This document shows positions 54,821 through 62,663 of a stretch of DNA of 64,000 nt, piece by piece (within the stretch, counting starts at the first letter, position 1; each line of letters starts with the position of its first letter). The stretch comes from Prevotella sp. (GTDB lineage Bacteria; Bacteroidota; Bacteroidia; Bacteroidales; Bacteroidaceae), in assembly GCA_017428055.1 (NCBI GenBank), contig JAFRRN010000078.1:45261-109260 (forward strand), read 5' to 3'. Position numbers and translations under genes: made by a program. Under the pieces are notes generated by a model. That model saw only the letters and a list, made by a program, of their open reading frames with translations. It did not search any database and was not told the origin of the DNA.

Positions 54821-56404
54821 ATGAAAGCAAAAAAACTATTCACTACCCTTTTGGTAGCCGTGACCATGTTGATGCCGCAACTGTCATCGGCACAACAACC
54901 CAAGGCTGGCGCATTCGACTGGCCTTACAAGATTCAGAATGGAACAATCGTAACGAATGTACCCGACAGGGAGCCGGGGCAGCAGTCGGTGCTGGGGTTG
55001 GTAACGCCCAAGCTCGACGTGGTGCGCGTGGCTTTCGTGGGGCTTGGCATGAGAGGGCCTGGCGCCGTGGAGCGTTGGACGCATATCCCCGGCATACAGA
55101 TCATGGCTCTCTGCGACCATGAGAAGAACCGCGCGGAGGCCTGCCAGCAATACCTGCGCAACGCCAGCTTGCCCGCCGCCGACATCTACTCCGGCGAGGA
55201 GGGCTATCTTGAGGTGTGCAAGCGCAACGACATCGACGTGGTGTATATCGCCACCGACTGGGTACACCACTTCCTCGTCGCCAAGGCAGCCCTCGAAAGC
55301 GGCAAGCATGTAGCCATCGAGGTACCGTCGGCGATGAACATGAATGAGATATGGACGCTCATCAACCTTTCCGAGAAGAAACGGCTGCATTGCATGATCT
55401 TGGAGAATTGCTGCTACGACTTCTTCGAGCTCAACTCCCTCAACATGGCACAGCAAGGGTTGTTTGGCGAGGTAATCTATGTACAGGGAGCCTATCGCCA
55501 CGAGTTGAGCCCGTTCTGGAGTGCCTACTGGAAGACGGGCGAGGAAGACAAGCTGGGGTGGCGACTGGAATACAACAAGGACTTCCGCGGCGACGTCTAT
55601 GCTACACACGGCCTCGGCCCTATCGCGCAGGTGCTTGACATCCACCGTGGCGACCGTATGCGCACGCTTGTGGCAATGGACACCAAGTCGTTCAACGGCA
55701 AGAAATTAGTGGAAGACCGCACGGGAAAGCCTTGCCCTGAATTCCGCAATGGCGACCATACCACGACCCTTATCTCTACCGACAAGGGCAAAGTCATCGA
55801 AATCCACCACAACGTGATGACACCACAGCCCTACAACCGCATGTACCAACTCACGGGAACGACGGGCTTCGCCAACAAATACCCCGTTGAGGGCTATGCG
55901 CTCTCCGCCAAGGACATGAACGACGCGGGCGTGAAACCCAACCACGAGAACCTCTCTGCCCATAGCTATTTAGGAGCAGAGGACACCAAGGCATTGCTCG
56001 ACAAGTACACCAGCCCCATCGTGCGCAAGTATGGCGAGGAGGCGAAAGAGGTGGGAGGCCACGGCGGCATGGACTTCATGATGGATGCCCGCTTCGTCTA
56101 TTGCCTGCGCAACGGGCTGCCACTCGACATGGACGTGTATGACCTCGCTGAATGGTGCTGCCTGGCAGAGCTGGGAGCCGTCTCGATGGACAACGGCAAC
56201 CTCCCCGTGGAAGTCCCCGACTTCACACGCGGACATTGGAACGACGTGAAAGGCTACCGCCACGCCTTCGCCAGCCCCGAGGATGAGGCAGCCACCAACG
56301 CCTCCGCCAAGGCTTTCACCGAGCAACTGAAAGCCCAAGGCGCAAAGTATTGGGCAAAGATTGCCAAGAAAGAGGCCAAGGCAAAGGCGAAAGCCAAGAA
56401 ATAA
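54821..56404 (+). CDS. Exported GH109-like NAD-dependent enzyme (Gfo/Idh/MocA fold)
   Basis: A 527-residue protein from the ATG at 54821, which gives a signal peptide ending SSAQQ. A Rossmann motif VAFVGLGMRGPGA binds NAD. Conserved features of GH109 (alpha-N-acetylgalactosaminidase-like) are present: CDHEKNRA, VYIATDWVHHF, HVAIEVPSAMNMNE, GAYRHELSPFW and YATHGLGPIAQ. Such enzymes are exported, hold tightly bound NAD and cleave by oxidation-elimination-reduction. The C-terminus is an unusual Lys/Ala-rich tail (KKEAKAKAKAKK). It is a single-gene unit. The substrate may be mucin-type or another GalNAc glycan, by family only. Confidence 0.9.
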   Translation: MKAKKLFTTLLVAVTMLMPQLSSAQQPKAGAFDWPYKIQNGTIVTNVPDREPGQQSVLGLVTPKLDVVRVAFVGLGMRGPGAVERWTHIPGIQIMALCDHEKNRAEACQQYLRNASLPAADIYSGEEGYLEVCKRNDIDVVYIATDWVHHFLVAKAALESGKHVAIEVPSAMNMNEIWTLINLSEKKRLHCMILENCCYDFFELNSLNMAQQGLFGEVIYVQGAYRHELSPFWSAYWKTGEEDKLGWRLEYNKDFRGDVYATHGLGPIAQVLDIHRGDRMRTLVAMDTKSFNGKKLVEDRTGKPCPEFRNGDHTTTLISTDKGKVIEIHHNVMTPQPYNRMYQLTGTTGFANKYPVEGYALSAKDMNDAGVKPNHENLSAHSYLGAEDTKALLDKYTSPIVRKYGEEAKEVGGHGGMDFMMDARFVYCLRNGLPLDMDVYDLAEWCCLAELGAVSMDNGNLPVEVPDFTRGHWNDVKGYRHAFASPEDEAATNASAKAFTEQLKAQGAKYWAKIAKKEAKAKAKAKK

Positions 56405-56426
56405 CCTTGCAAATAAGCCAGAGTTC

Positions 56427-56476
56427 AAGGAGTTCAGACATTAGCCCCATCGGTTGGACTATTGTCTGAACTCCTT
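56427..56476. terminator. Hairpin terminator after the GH109-like gene
   Basis: AAGGAGTTCAGACA / TGTCTGAACTCCTT, 14-bp perfect stem with a 22-base loop, then GTATTAAC. It can serve either strand. Confidence 0.7.
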
Positions 56477-56570
56477 GTATTAACATACGTCATTGACCCA
56501 GACAACTTGATGTCCTGCCAACTCAAATCCAAGGTCGAGACCGCCGCATCGTTGAATAGCGATACGATAT

Positions 56571-57518
56571 TCATTTCAAGCCCCACGCCCGTTTGATGTT
56601 GTCAACGCCAAGCGTCTCCACGCTGTTCTCGATGTCGTCGGGTAGGTTGCAGAAGAAGTCGATGCCCGTGAGGTTCTCCAGTTCGCGGATGTTCACCACG
56701 AAGTCGCCCAATGTAATTTGCGAGGATTCCTTGTTGAACTTCGTCACCCAGAAGTCGTTTCCGGGCATGTTGTTGTGCTCCGCCCAAAAGCCCAATGCCT
56801 TGTAGCCTTGCGAGTTCTTGCAGAGGAGAGCCATGAAGAAATACTTAGGCACGACCAGCCCGCCCTCCACGTTGGGCTTGACATAAGCCAAGATCTGGTC
56901 GTCGCGGATGGTGCCGCCCTTACAGACATAGATGGTGTCATAGCCCGTGGTGGCCACCCATGAGCGCAACTGGTTCTCCATGCGCACCCAAATGCCGTCA
57001 TAGTTGTTGCCTCCGTTGAAGTTGTAGAACTGGGGTTGCATGTTGGAGTAATAGAACGTCTGCGCATTGGCGGTATAAGAATAGAGCCTGTCGGCGGAGG
57101 CGCAGATATGCCCACGGGTAAACCCCGAACCGCTATACATCGAGTTGGTGTCGCTGAAACGGGCATACGAGGGGATGTCGGGGTCTTCTGCCCAGGCATC
57201 GGAACGCTTCACCGTACTGCCCCCATACTTGTGCATCTGGTAGCACACCCAGCGATGGCTCTTCTTGTCGCAATCCCATTCCATGGAGTAATTCACGCCG
57301 TCGGGGTCGTATGTGTCACGGGTCTTGTGGACAATCACGAGGTTGTTGCCCTCTTGCGCTATGCGCGGGAATTCCAGGCGGGCCACTTCCTTCTGGGTCG
57401 TCACGACATTGGCGTTCCGGTTGACGATGCCCTCGCCACCACCCGTGTCCTCACTGTCTTTCCCACAGGAGACAAAAGCCAAGAGGCACAGGAACAAATA
57501 AAAACGTACTGGTTTCAT
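56571..57518 (-). CDS. DNA/RNA non-specific endonuclease lipoprotein
   Basis: A 315-residue protein from the ATG at 57518; an earlier ATG adds 17 residues inside a hairpin region. The lipobox is AFVSC (Cys18). The His-Me finger nuclease motif is FTRGHICASADR (His137), with NMQPQFYNFN providing the metal-binding Asn (Asn159). The C-terminal region GLVVPKYFFMAL, GFWAEHNNMP and TGIDFFCNLPDDIE fits the NUC1 family. It should be cell-surface exposed and degrade nucleic acid, for nutrient use or defence. Its ATG starts 10 bases after the terminator-like hairpin that follows rpmE, so it may depend on read-through or on a hidden promoter. Confidence 0.92.
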   Translation of the reverse strand: MKPVRFYLFLCLLAFVSCGKDSEDTGGGEGIVNRNANVVTTQKEVARLEFPRIAQEGNNLVIVHKTRDTYDPDGVNYSMEWDCDKKSHRWVCYQMHKYGGSTVKRSDAWAEDPDIPSYARFSDTNSMYSGSGFTRGHICASADRLYSYTANAQTFYYSNMQPQFYNFNGGNNYDGIWVRMENQLRSWVATTGYDTIYVCKGGTIRDDQILAYVKPNVEGGLVVPKYFFMALLCKNSQGYKALGFWAEHNNMPGNDFWVTKFNKESSQITLGDFVVNIRELENLTGIDFFCNLPDDIENSVETLGVDNIKRAWGLK

Positions 57519-57527
57519 AAGCAATAA

Positions 57528-57573
57528 AAAAGTGCGACCTCCCGTATATGCAACTACGGTTGAACGCACTTTT
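57528..57573 (-). terminator. rpmE terminator abutting the nuclease start
   Basis: Outer stem AAAAGTGCG / CGCACTTTT (9 bp) with inner CCGTA/TACGG, then TTTTTTATTG on the minus strand. Only 10 bases remain to the nuclease ATG at 57518, so it may act as an attenuator for that gene. Confidence 0.65.
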
Positions 57574-57593
57574 ATTATATCGTATGGACTATA

Positions 57594-57845
57594 TTACTTC
57601 TTAATCTTACCGTAACGGCTCATGAAGCGGTCAACGCGACCTGCCGTGTCAACAAGCGTACTCTTACCCGTATAGAAGGGGTGAGAGGTGCTAGAGATTT
57701 CTACTTTTACCAATGGGTAAGTCTCGCCTTCAAATTCCACCGTCTCGTTTGTTTTGCAAGTGGACTTCGTAAGGAACATATCGCCGTTGGACATATCCTT
57801 GAATATGACGGGGCGATAGTTGTCGGGGTGAATGCCTTTTTTCAT
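57594..57845 (-). CDS. rpmE: 50S ribosomal protein L31, type B
   Basis: An 83-residue protein with the L31 type B (zinc-free) pattern: [47 protein letters not shown] and the basic C-terminus [15 protein letters not shown]. The zinc-ligand cysteines of type A are absent apart from one isolated Cys. It binds near the 5S rRNA on the large subunit. A TAATTTTG promoter element precedes it. The housekeeping call is firm. Confidence 0.96.
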   Translation of the reverse strand: MKKGIHPDNYRPVIFKDMSNGDMFLTKSTCKTNETVEFEGETYPLVKVEISSTSHPFYTGKSTLVDTAGRVDRFMSRYGKIKK

Positions 57846-57895
57846 TTTAAGTGTTATTATTTGTTATATTTGTCGTTTCACACAATTACGGGCTG

Positions 57896-57903
57896 CAAAA
57901 TTA
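57896..57903 (-). promoter_or_regulatory. -7 element TAATTTTG for rpmE
   Basis: TAATTTTG on the minus strand, 50 bases before the rpmE start. Confidence 0.5.
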
Positions 57904-58052
57904 CGGATTTTTTTACACCCCACCAAATATTTTCAAAAGTTTTTGATTTTCAGTCCTTTCGTCAAGCGGATTTGACAAGCGGGATTATCTCTTTCCTCTA
58001 AAGAAAAATGAGAATTCTTTATTTAACATGCTTATAATTCCCGAATTTTATC

Positions 58053-58060
58053 TATATTTG
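58053..58060 (+). promoter_or_regulatory. -7 element TATATTTG for DUF4160-DUF2442
   Basis: TATATTTG, 29 bases before the ATG at 58090; no good TTTG at -33. Confidence 0.5.
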
Positions 58061-58089
58061 CACTCACAGAACAATAAACGGAAGGTATT

Positions 58090-58347
58090 ATGCCGGAGAT
58101 TAGCAAATTCTTTGGAATCATCATCAGCCTCTACTGGCGCGACCACAATCCGCCGCACATACACTTCACCTACGGCGAATACGAGTGTACCATCAGCGTG
58201 CTCGACCGTGTGGTGAGCGGCAAAGCCCCGTCGAAGGTCATCGCCAAGGTGAATGAGTGGATGGACTTGCACGAGGCTGAAATCCTCACCCTTTGGGAAA
58301 AAGCCCAGAAGGGAGAGAAACTGGGACGCATAGAGCCACTTAAATAA
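58090..58347 (+). CDS. DUF4160 protein, first of a two-gene module
   Basis: An 85-residue protein. The block YWRDHNPPHIHFTYGEYECTIS is typical of DUF4160 (the Asn-Pro-Pro-His-Ile-His pattern). KAPSKVIAKVNEWMDLHEAEILTLWEKA is its helical C-terminal part. DUF4160 with DUF2442 occurs widely as a pair and is suspected to form a toxin-antitoxin-like module; this is unproven. A TATATTTG element precedes it, and the partner starts 15 bases after its stop. Confidence 0.9.
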   Translation: MPEISKFFGIIISLYWRDHNPPHIHFTYGEYECTISVLDRVVSGKAPSKVIAKVNEWMDLHEAEILTLWEKAQKGEKLGRIEPLK

Positions 58348-58362
58348 AGAAAGGAGAACGAT

Positions 58363-58596
58363 ATGCTGAAAGTAACCGATGTAGATTATGTGAAGGACTA
58401 CGAGCTACTGCTCACCTTCAGCGACGGCACGCGCAAACTCTGCGACCTGCAGCCCTATCTGACGGGCGAGGTGTTCGGCGAGTTGCTTGACCGCGACAAG
58501 TTCATCCAGTACGGTCTGACGGGCTACACCATCGAGTGGGCCAACGGCGCCGACCTCGCTCCCGAGTTCCTGTATGACATAGGGCGGGCGGCGTAA
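58363..58596 (+). CDS. DUF2442 protein, second of the module
   Basis: A 77-residue protein with the DUF2442 pattern: LLLTFSDGTRKLCDLQPYL, then GEVFGELLDRDKF and YTIEWANGADLAPEFLYD. It is acidic, as would suit an antitoxin or partner of the DUF4160 protein encoded just before. Intact and of normal size. Function by association only. Confidence 0.9.
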   Translation: MLKVTDVDYVKDYELLLTFSDGTRKLCDLQPYLTGEVFGELLDRDKFIQYGLTGYTIEWANGADLAPEFLYDIGRAA

Positions 58597-58773
58597 GAGT
58601 CAGACACGAGAAACAAAGAGCGAGACCGAGGGCGAGGATGTCGGTATGGGTTCCCGCTCTGTATTACTGGCGAGTTTGCTTTCGGGCGCATTTCCGAATG
58701 CGACTACCAAGTGTGTCGGGATTTGCAATCCGACAAAATCATAGTTTCGCTGATGGGCATTTCAAAGTCGTAC

Positions 58774-59533
58774 TTACTGTCGTTGGAATTCGAAAATCCG
58801 ACTTAACAAGATGCTCATTTGTTCCCTTTTCAAATATAGCACTGTTTTTGGCTTGTTCTGCACCCCAATGAATGGCACTTGCGACAACACCAAAACAATT
58901 CCTGATGAACAGCGTTTTGCGTGCTGGTTTATGAGTACTCTTTCTACGCTTCCATTCGTTACAAGTAGTTCGTATGCCAATTGGAATTCCTCTATGGAAA
59001 TCTTACCAATGTTTCCCTTGGAGGTCATTCGTTTCAGACCTCCCCAATCTACACTGATAATCTTGTTTGTTAAGCCGTCATTTGTTATTGTTCGACCCGA
59101 CAGGGGCATTATATATCGCTCCCACATTTCATCAAAAGGAATCACGTTGTCAATATCCGTAGTGGGCAATTCCTTTTCATCTTTTGACTCCTCATATTGA
59201 CGTTCAATAATACCCGTAGAGTCAAGATGCAGGATTTCCACTCCCAACTGGTTGGCGACCTCAATAGCATCTGCCATGCAGGTGCCGTCTGTGGCTATAA
59301 CGGCTTTATTACACTGTCTATAAGCCATCGCGCCAAACAATTGCATAACCGTCACGCGGTTTACTTTTCCGTGCAGAATTACCATACATCTTGACCTGTA
59401 TTGCGATACGTTCTTCACCCTTTTGAGCGATTACATCTACTCCATAATCACCAGAATATGGGGTAGTTTCAACATCATATCCTTTTTCTCGGTAGTGTTG
59501 TGCAACAAATTGTTCAAATTCTCGTGGTGTCAT
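58774..59533 (-). pseudogene. Mrr-like restriction endonuclease, frameshifted
   Basis: The N-terminal frame from the ATG at 59533 shows the Mrr_cat fold: MTPREFEQFVAQHYREKGYD, then GDYGVDVIAQKGEERIAIQVK with the Asp and Gln-x-Lys of the PD-(D/E)xK site. It leaves register at AAAA (59365-59368) and soon stops. The frame that continues starts VNRVTVMQLFGAMAY, the next part of the family, and goes on to the stop at 58774. Removing one A makes a single 252-residue protein, so an extra base in the A run is the simplest account. The C-terminal part (VSKEE-like FDEMWERYIMPL, RVLINQHAKRCSSG) has no assigned domain. It is not functional as read, unless this is a sequencing slip. Confidence 0.8.
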
Positions 59534-59713
59534 ATACGTTTTCTTTTTGTTTCATTGATGCATTTGTTCTTTGGCTCAATTATGTCTTTCTTGTTTATTC
59601 TCTCCAATAAGTCAGAGCATACAACAAAGAAACCGACACAAACAATCAAGGAAAAATCGAGATAAAAAACCATCCTGTAAATTGATACCCAGAATGTACC
59701 TATGCAGATTCCT

Positions 59714-60133
59714 TCATGGATTATAACTGTTCTTCTTTAATAGTTCTTTGATTTTCTGGACATAAGCCTCGGCAAGCGGTGTCAGGTCGTCAACCAAGGC
59801 CTTGTCGCAATAGGCGAAAGCCTCGTAGTCGCTGCTGTGACGCTTCTCGAAAAGAATATTGAAAGTCTTGCCATGGTCAATGGCGATTACTCCCTTTGAA
59901 ATAAAATGCTGTCCAAGTATCGACTTTACGCCAGCGTGAGTAGTGGCGGTAATATGATGTTTCAACAACAAAGCCTACGTGGCATAAAAACAAGCATAAT
60001 ACAACCTATTGACAGCTGCATTGTAATGTCCTCTCTCGGCAAGGATACCTACCTTTTCCAACGTCTCGTCTGCCCGCTCTATACGGTAGTGAATCAGTCC
60101 GAGGCGGCTCTGTTCGTCAAGTGTCTCCTTCAT
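59714..60133 (-). pseudogene. HEPN-domain toxin gene with an in-frame TAG
   Basis: From the ATG at 60133 the frame reads MKETLDEQSRLGLIHYRIER, then NAAVNRLYYACFYAT, a TAG at 59977-59975, and in the same frame ALLLKHHITATTHAGVKSIL to the stop at 59714. No shift is needed: one codon separates two halves of a single HEPN domain. The surrounding RLYYACFYA.xALLL is a core HEPN motif, so the stop falls inside the helix. HEPN proteins of this type pair with an MNT nucleotidyltransferase and act as RNases. The MNT partner is encoded just upstream with a four-base overlap and is intact. It could be an amber mutation or a readthrough site; mutation is more likely. Confidence 0.85.
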
Positions 60134-60450
60134 ATCCTAATGCCCTCGTTCATTACGTTGATATAAAACGGCGTCTTGAACGGCATGTTCTCCCACTGCT
60201 TACGCAACATCACCGTTGGGCTAACCAGCACCCCCGTTTGCCACTCTATCTCGTTGAGCGGTCCGGTTACTTCCATTTCGCGTTTCAAGCTCATCTTGTC
60301 GCCATCAAGCAGAATCAGCACATCAATGTCGCTGTCGCTACGGGCATCACCACGAGCCTCCGACCCATAGAGTATGGCCGTCGCCGTAGGGGCAACTTTG
60401 TGAATAGCCTTGCTTATTTGGCTTACAACTTCCGTTCGTCTCATATTCAT
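60130..60450 (-). CDS. MNT minimal nucleotidyltransferase (antitoxin partner)
   Basis: A 106-residue protein. The nucleotidyltransferase motif YGSEARGDARSDSDIDVLIL has the GS..RG and the paired Asp of the metal site (Asp-x-Asp). The rest (EMEVTGPLNEIEWQTGV, FYINVMNEGIRI) is of the usual size. In HEPN-MNT pairs the MNT protein AMPylates and silences the HEPN RNase. It overlaps the broken HEPN gene by four bases. A TATATTTG element lies 17 bases upstream. Intact as read. Confidence 0.92.
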   Translation of the reverse strand: MNMRRTEVVSQISKAIHKVAPTATAILYGSEARGDARSDSDIDVLILLDGDKMSLKREMEVTGPLNEIEWQTGVLVSPTVMLRKQWENMPFKTPFYINVMNEGIRI

Positions 60451-60466
60451 AGTCCTTATACGATTG

Positions 60467-60474
60467 CAAATATA
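60467..60474 (-). promoter_or_regulatory. -7 element TATATTTG for MNT-HEPN
   Basis: TATATTTG on the minus strand, 17 bases before the ATG at 60450. Confidence 0.55.
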
Positions 60475-60550
60475 GTCAAAAATCTCCGCATTGCCACCGC
60501 TTTATATAATATTTTATGTGTTTTTTGCAGAAAAGGATTCAGGCGGAGAT

Positions 60551-60586
60551 AAAAACATCCCATGCCTTTGCTTGAAGGCACGGGAT
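60551..60586 (-). terminator. Terminator after the smalltalk protein gene
   Basis: Minus-strand ATCCCGTGCCTT / AAGGCATGGGAT (12 bp, one G-U) followed by GTTTTTATC. The G-U would be a mismatch on the plus strand, fixing the direction. Confidence 0.8.
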
Positions 60587-60614
60587 GGCCAGTCAGTCTT
60601 TCATTTTCATTCGC

Positions 60615-60710
60615 CTATGCCAGGCACGAGGTCACGCCCAGCGTGGTCGCAATCGCCGTCAAGATGGCGATAATCGTCTGGATGATGAATTTCCAAGTCT
60701 CCCGTTTCAT
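60615..60710 (-). CDS. Smalltalk protein, 31 residues
   Basis: MKRETWKFIIQTIIAILTAI is followed by ATTLGVTSCLA and a stop. It matches the short conserved 'smalltalk protein' of Bacteroidota, a one-helix membrane peptide ending in a TSC motif, usually encoded just downstream of an HU-like DNA-binding protein. The HU-like gene (61191-61640) is here, in the same direction, but about 480 bases of repeat array lie between. A terminator hairpin follows. The function is unknown. Confidence 0.88.
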   Translation of the reverse strand: MKRETWKFIIQTIIAILTAIATTLGVTSCLA

Positions 60711-60764
60711 GATTTTTATTTTTTAATTCGTAATTCGTAATGCTAAATCCGTAATGCCTTATAG

Positions 60765-61090
60765 GTCATTTTGAATCAATTTTGAATCAATTTTTGAAGA
60801 ATTTCCGCACGTAGTGCGCCCCTTACTTATCGCCTTTGGCGAGAAATTGAACATAATTATCACAAAATTTGAACAAAATATAGGACTACGCATAGACAAA
60901 ATTTTGATATAATTTTGACTCTAATTTTGGATAATTTCCGCACGTAGTGCGCCCCTTTATCTATCGCCCTTGGCGAGAAATTGAACAAAATGAATACAAA
61001 ATTTGTACAAAATATAGGGCTATGCATGGACTAAAATTTTGATATTATTTTGATTCCCATTTTGGATAATTTCCGCACGTAGTGCGCCCC
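60765..61090. repeat. Tandem hairpin-repeat array, about 134-bp unit
   Basis: GCACGTAGTGC recurs at 60807, 60940 and 61075 (steps of 133 and 135), each after AATTTCC. TCGCC-N3-GGCGA recurs at 60830 and 60964. The spacer between units shares ATTGAACA, ACAAAATTTG and AAAATATAGG. The same stems with other loops occur at 49697-49798. The array lies between the HU-like gene and the smalltalk gene. Confidence 0.75.
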
Positions 61091-61133
61091 CTTCCCCTTT
61101 CTCCATTTTTAATCTTTCATTTCATGGTGGGCT

Positions 61134-61181
61134 TGTAGGGGCGGAACAGCGTTTCCGCCCGTAATACGCCTACCCCTACAA
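61134..61181. repeat. GTAGGGGCGG-type inverted repeat, likely HU-gene terminator
   Basis: GGGCGGAA/TTCCGCCC (8 bp) and an alternative outer pair TTGTAGGGG/CCCCTACAA share bases. It sits just after the HU-like stop. Similar TGTAGGGGCGG..CCGCCC elements are dispersed in many bacterial genomes. Confidence 0.5.
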
Positions 61182-61190
61182 CCCTACGGC

Positions 61191-61640
61191 TCACTCGCCG
61201 CCACCTTCGCCTCCATCGCCGTCATCGTCGTCGGTGTCGGGCGAGGTGTAGTCGTCCTGCTCCCTCACCTGTGCGGCGAGCTTCAGTTGCTGGCGCGTGA
61301 ACACGCCCGTGGCGCGGCTCCGCATCTTCACGCTCACCACGTTCTTGGCGGCGGTGAACTCCTTCGCCGTGTCGGCAGCCGTGGTCTGCAAGCCCAGCGA
61401 GAAGATGGCGAGGTCAGGGATTTTCACCGCCTTGCCGTCGAGGGCCAACTCGCGGATGCAGCTCACCATGTCCTTCAAGATGCCCGTGATCAACCCCACG
61501 GAATAGGGACTGTGGTGGTCTGCCATGTGCTTGGCAAGCCCGTCGAGGTCCACCGTCTCGCCCACCGCCACGCGGGCGAACCACTTGCCCTCGGTCTTCG
61601 AGCCCTCGCGCGTGTCCTGGTAAAGTTTGTACTTCAACAT
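61191..61640 (-). CDS. HU-like DNA-binding protein, smalltalk partner
   Basis: A 149-residue protein from the ATG at 61640; longer frames are rejected, as MLKYKLYQDTRE is the usual N-terminus. The HU/IHF-like fold shows in WFARVAVGETVDLDGLAKHM, VGLITGILKDMVSCIRELAL, GKAVKIPDLAIFSLGLQT and KMRSRATGVFT. The C-terminus is an acidic Asp/Gly-rich tail (DTDDDDGDGGEGGGE), longer than in most relatives. It belongs to the Bacteroidota HU family linked with smalltalk proteins. A TAACTTTG promoter element with a CAAA box 20 bases upstream precedes it. Confidence 0.92.
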   Translation of the reverse strand: MLKYKLYQDTREGSKTEGKWFARVAVGETVDLDGLAKHMADHHSPYSVGLITGILKDMVSCIRELALDGKAVKIPDLAIFSLGLQTTAADTAKEFTAAKNVVSVKMRSRATGVFTRQQLKLAAQVREQDDYTSPDTDDDDGDGGEGGGE

Positions 61641-61765
61641 AATCGTGTTTGTGTTTAAGGGTGAATAAATAGTTGATAATAAGAAAGTTACGTATGTCCA
61701 TCCCTCGGCTTCCCACCTACGGCCTGCGCACTGCCATCGGCATCTCCCCTTCGGATTTCCAATTG

Positions 61766-61797
61766 CAAAGTTACACCCAATCCACCCAAACGCCAAA
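61766..61797 (-). promoter_or_regulatory. -33/-7 promoter of the HU-like gene
   Basis: Minus-strand TTTG (61797-61794), 20 bases, then TAACTTTG (61773-61766), with a leader of about 125 bases to the ATG. Confidence 0.6.
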
Positions 61798-61932
61798 AAT
61801 GGGGCTTCCACTTTCCGTGAAAATCTGTTAATGAATAGGTGTTCGTTTGTTAATAAACCTAAACGACATATTTACGATGGACAAACCATATATTTGCGCC
61901 CCGCAAACCTATCGTTTGTGGAAAGTATTTCG

Positions 61933-61940
61933 TATCTTTG
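61933..61940 (+). promoter_or_regulatory. -7 element TATCTTTG for the ORF6N pair
   Basis: TATCTTTG, 23 bases before the ATG at 61964. Confidence 0.6.
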
Positions 61941-61963
61941 CACCGTAATCTTAAACAAATACC

Positions 61964-62590
61964 ATGAACGACATCCAAGCAATCCAAAGCAAGATTTATG
62001 AGATTCGTGGTCAACGAGTGATGCTTGACTTCGACCTCGCGATAATGTATGGTGTGGAAACCAGGGTTTTGAACCAGTCGGTAAGGCGAAACATAGAACG
62101 CTTCCCCGAAGACTTCATGTTTCAGTTGACAAAGGGGGAACTTGAAATTTTGAAGTCACAAATTGTGACATCAAAACTCCCTAAAAATGAGGAAGATACT
62201 AATTGGACATCACAAATTGTGACATCCAATTTCGTGAAAATGGGTTTGAGGAAACAGCCATACGCTTTCACGGAACTTGGCGTGGCGATGCTCAGTAGTG
62301 TCTTGCGCTCGCCACTGGCCATACAAGTGAACATTGGCATCATGCGGGCATTCGTCTCGCTCCGCCACCTCGTCATGATTCCCGATGGCTCCGACCGCCT
62401 GACACGGATTGAGAAAGAAATCAAGGAAATCAAGGAGGAGGTGAACGACATCCTTGCCGACCAGAACGACATCAACGAGTCTACCCGCGCCCAGTTAGAT
62501 GCCATCAGCACGGCGTTGGCGGAGCTGCAAGCCGACAAGCCAAGGATGATTCCGAGGAGACGCATTGGGTTCGTGCAAGACGAGACTTAG
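61964..62590 (+). CDS. ORF6N-domain protein, first copy
   Basis: A 208-residue protein. MNDIQAIQSKIYEIRGQRVM then LDFDLAIMYGVETRVLNQSV and RFPEDFMFQLTKGE are ORF6N features; PYAFTELGVAMLSSVLRS is the second conserved block. A coiled-coil follows (about 145-180, IEKEIKEIKEEVNDIL) and a shared tail (STALAELQADKPRM). ORF6N proteins are phage- and mobile-element-associated DNA-binding proteins. The DNA TCACAAATTGTGA occurs twice inside this gene. The next gene is a diverged copy with near-identical ends. A TATCTTTG element precedes it. Confidence 0.9.
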   Translation: MNDIQAIQSKIYEIRGQRVMLDFDLAIMYGVETRVLNQSVRRNIERFPEDFMFQLTKGELEILKSQIVTSKLPKNEEDTNWTSQIVTSNFVKMGLRKQPYAFTELGVAMLSSVLRSPLAIQVNIGIMRAFVSLRHLVMIPDGSDRLTRIEKEIKEIKEEVNDILADQNDINESTRAQLDAISTALAELQADKPRMIPRRRIGFVQDET

Positions 62591-62663
62591 GCGACAAAAC
62601 ACATCGGATGGAATACGAAAGAAGACCAATGAACCTTTCCACTGTTATCTTATACCAATTATT

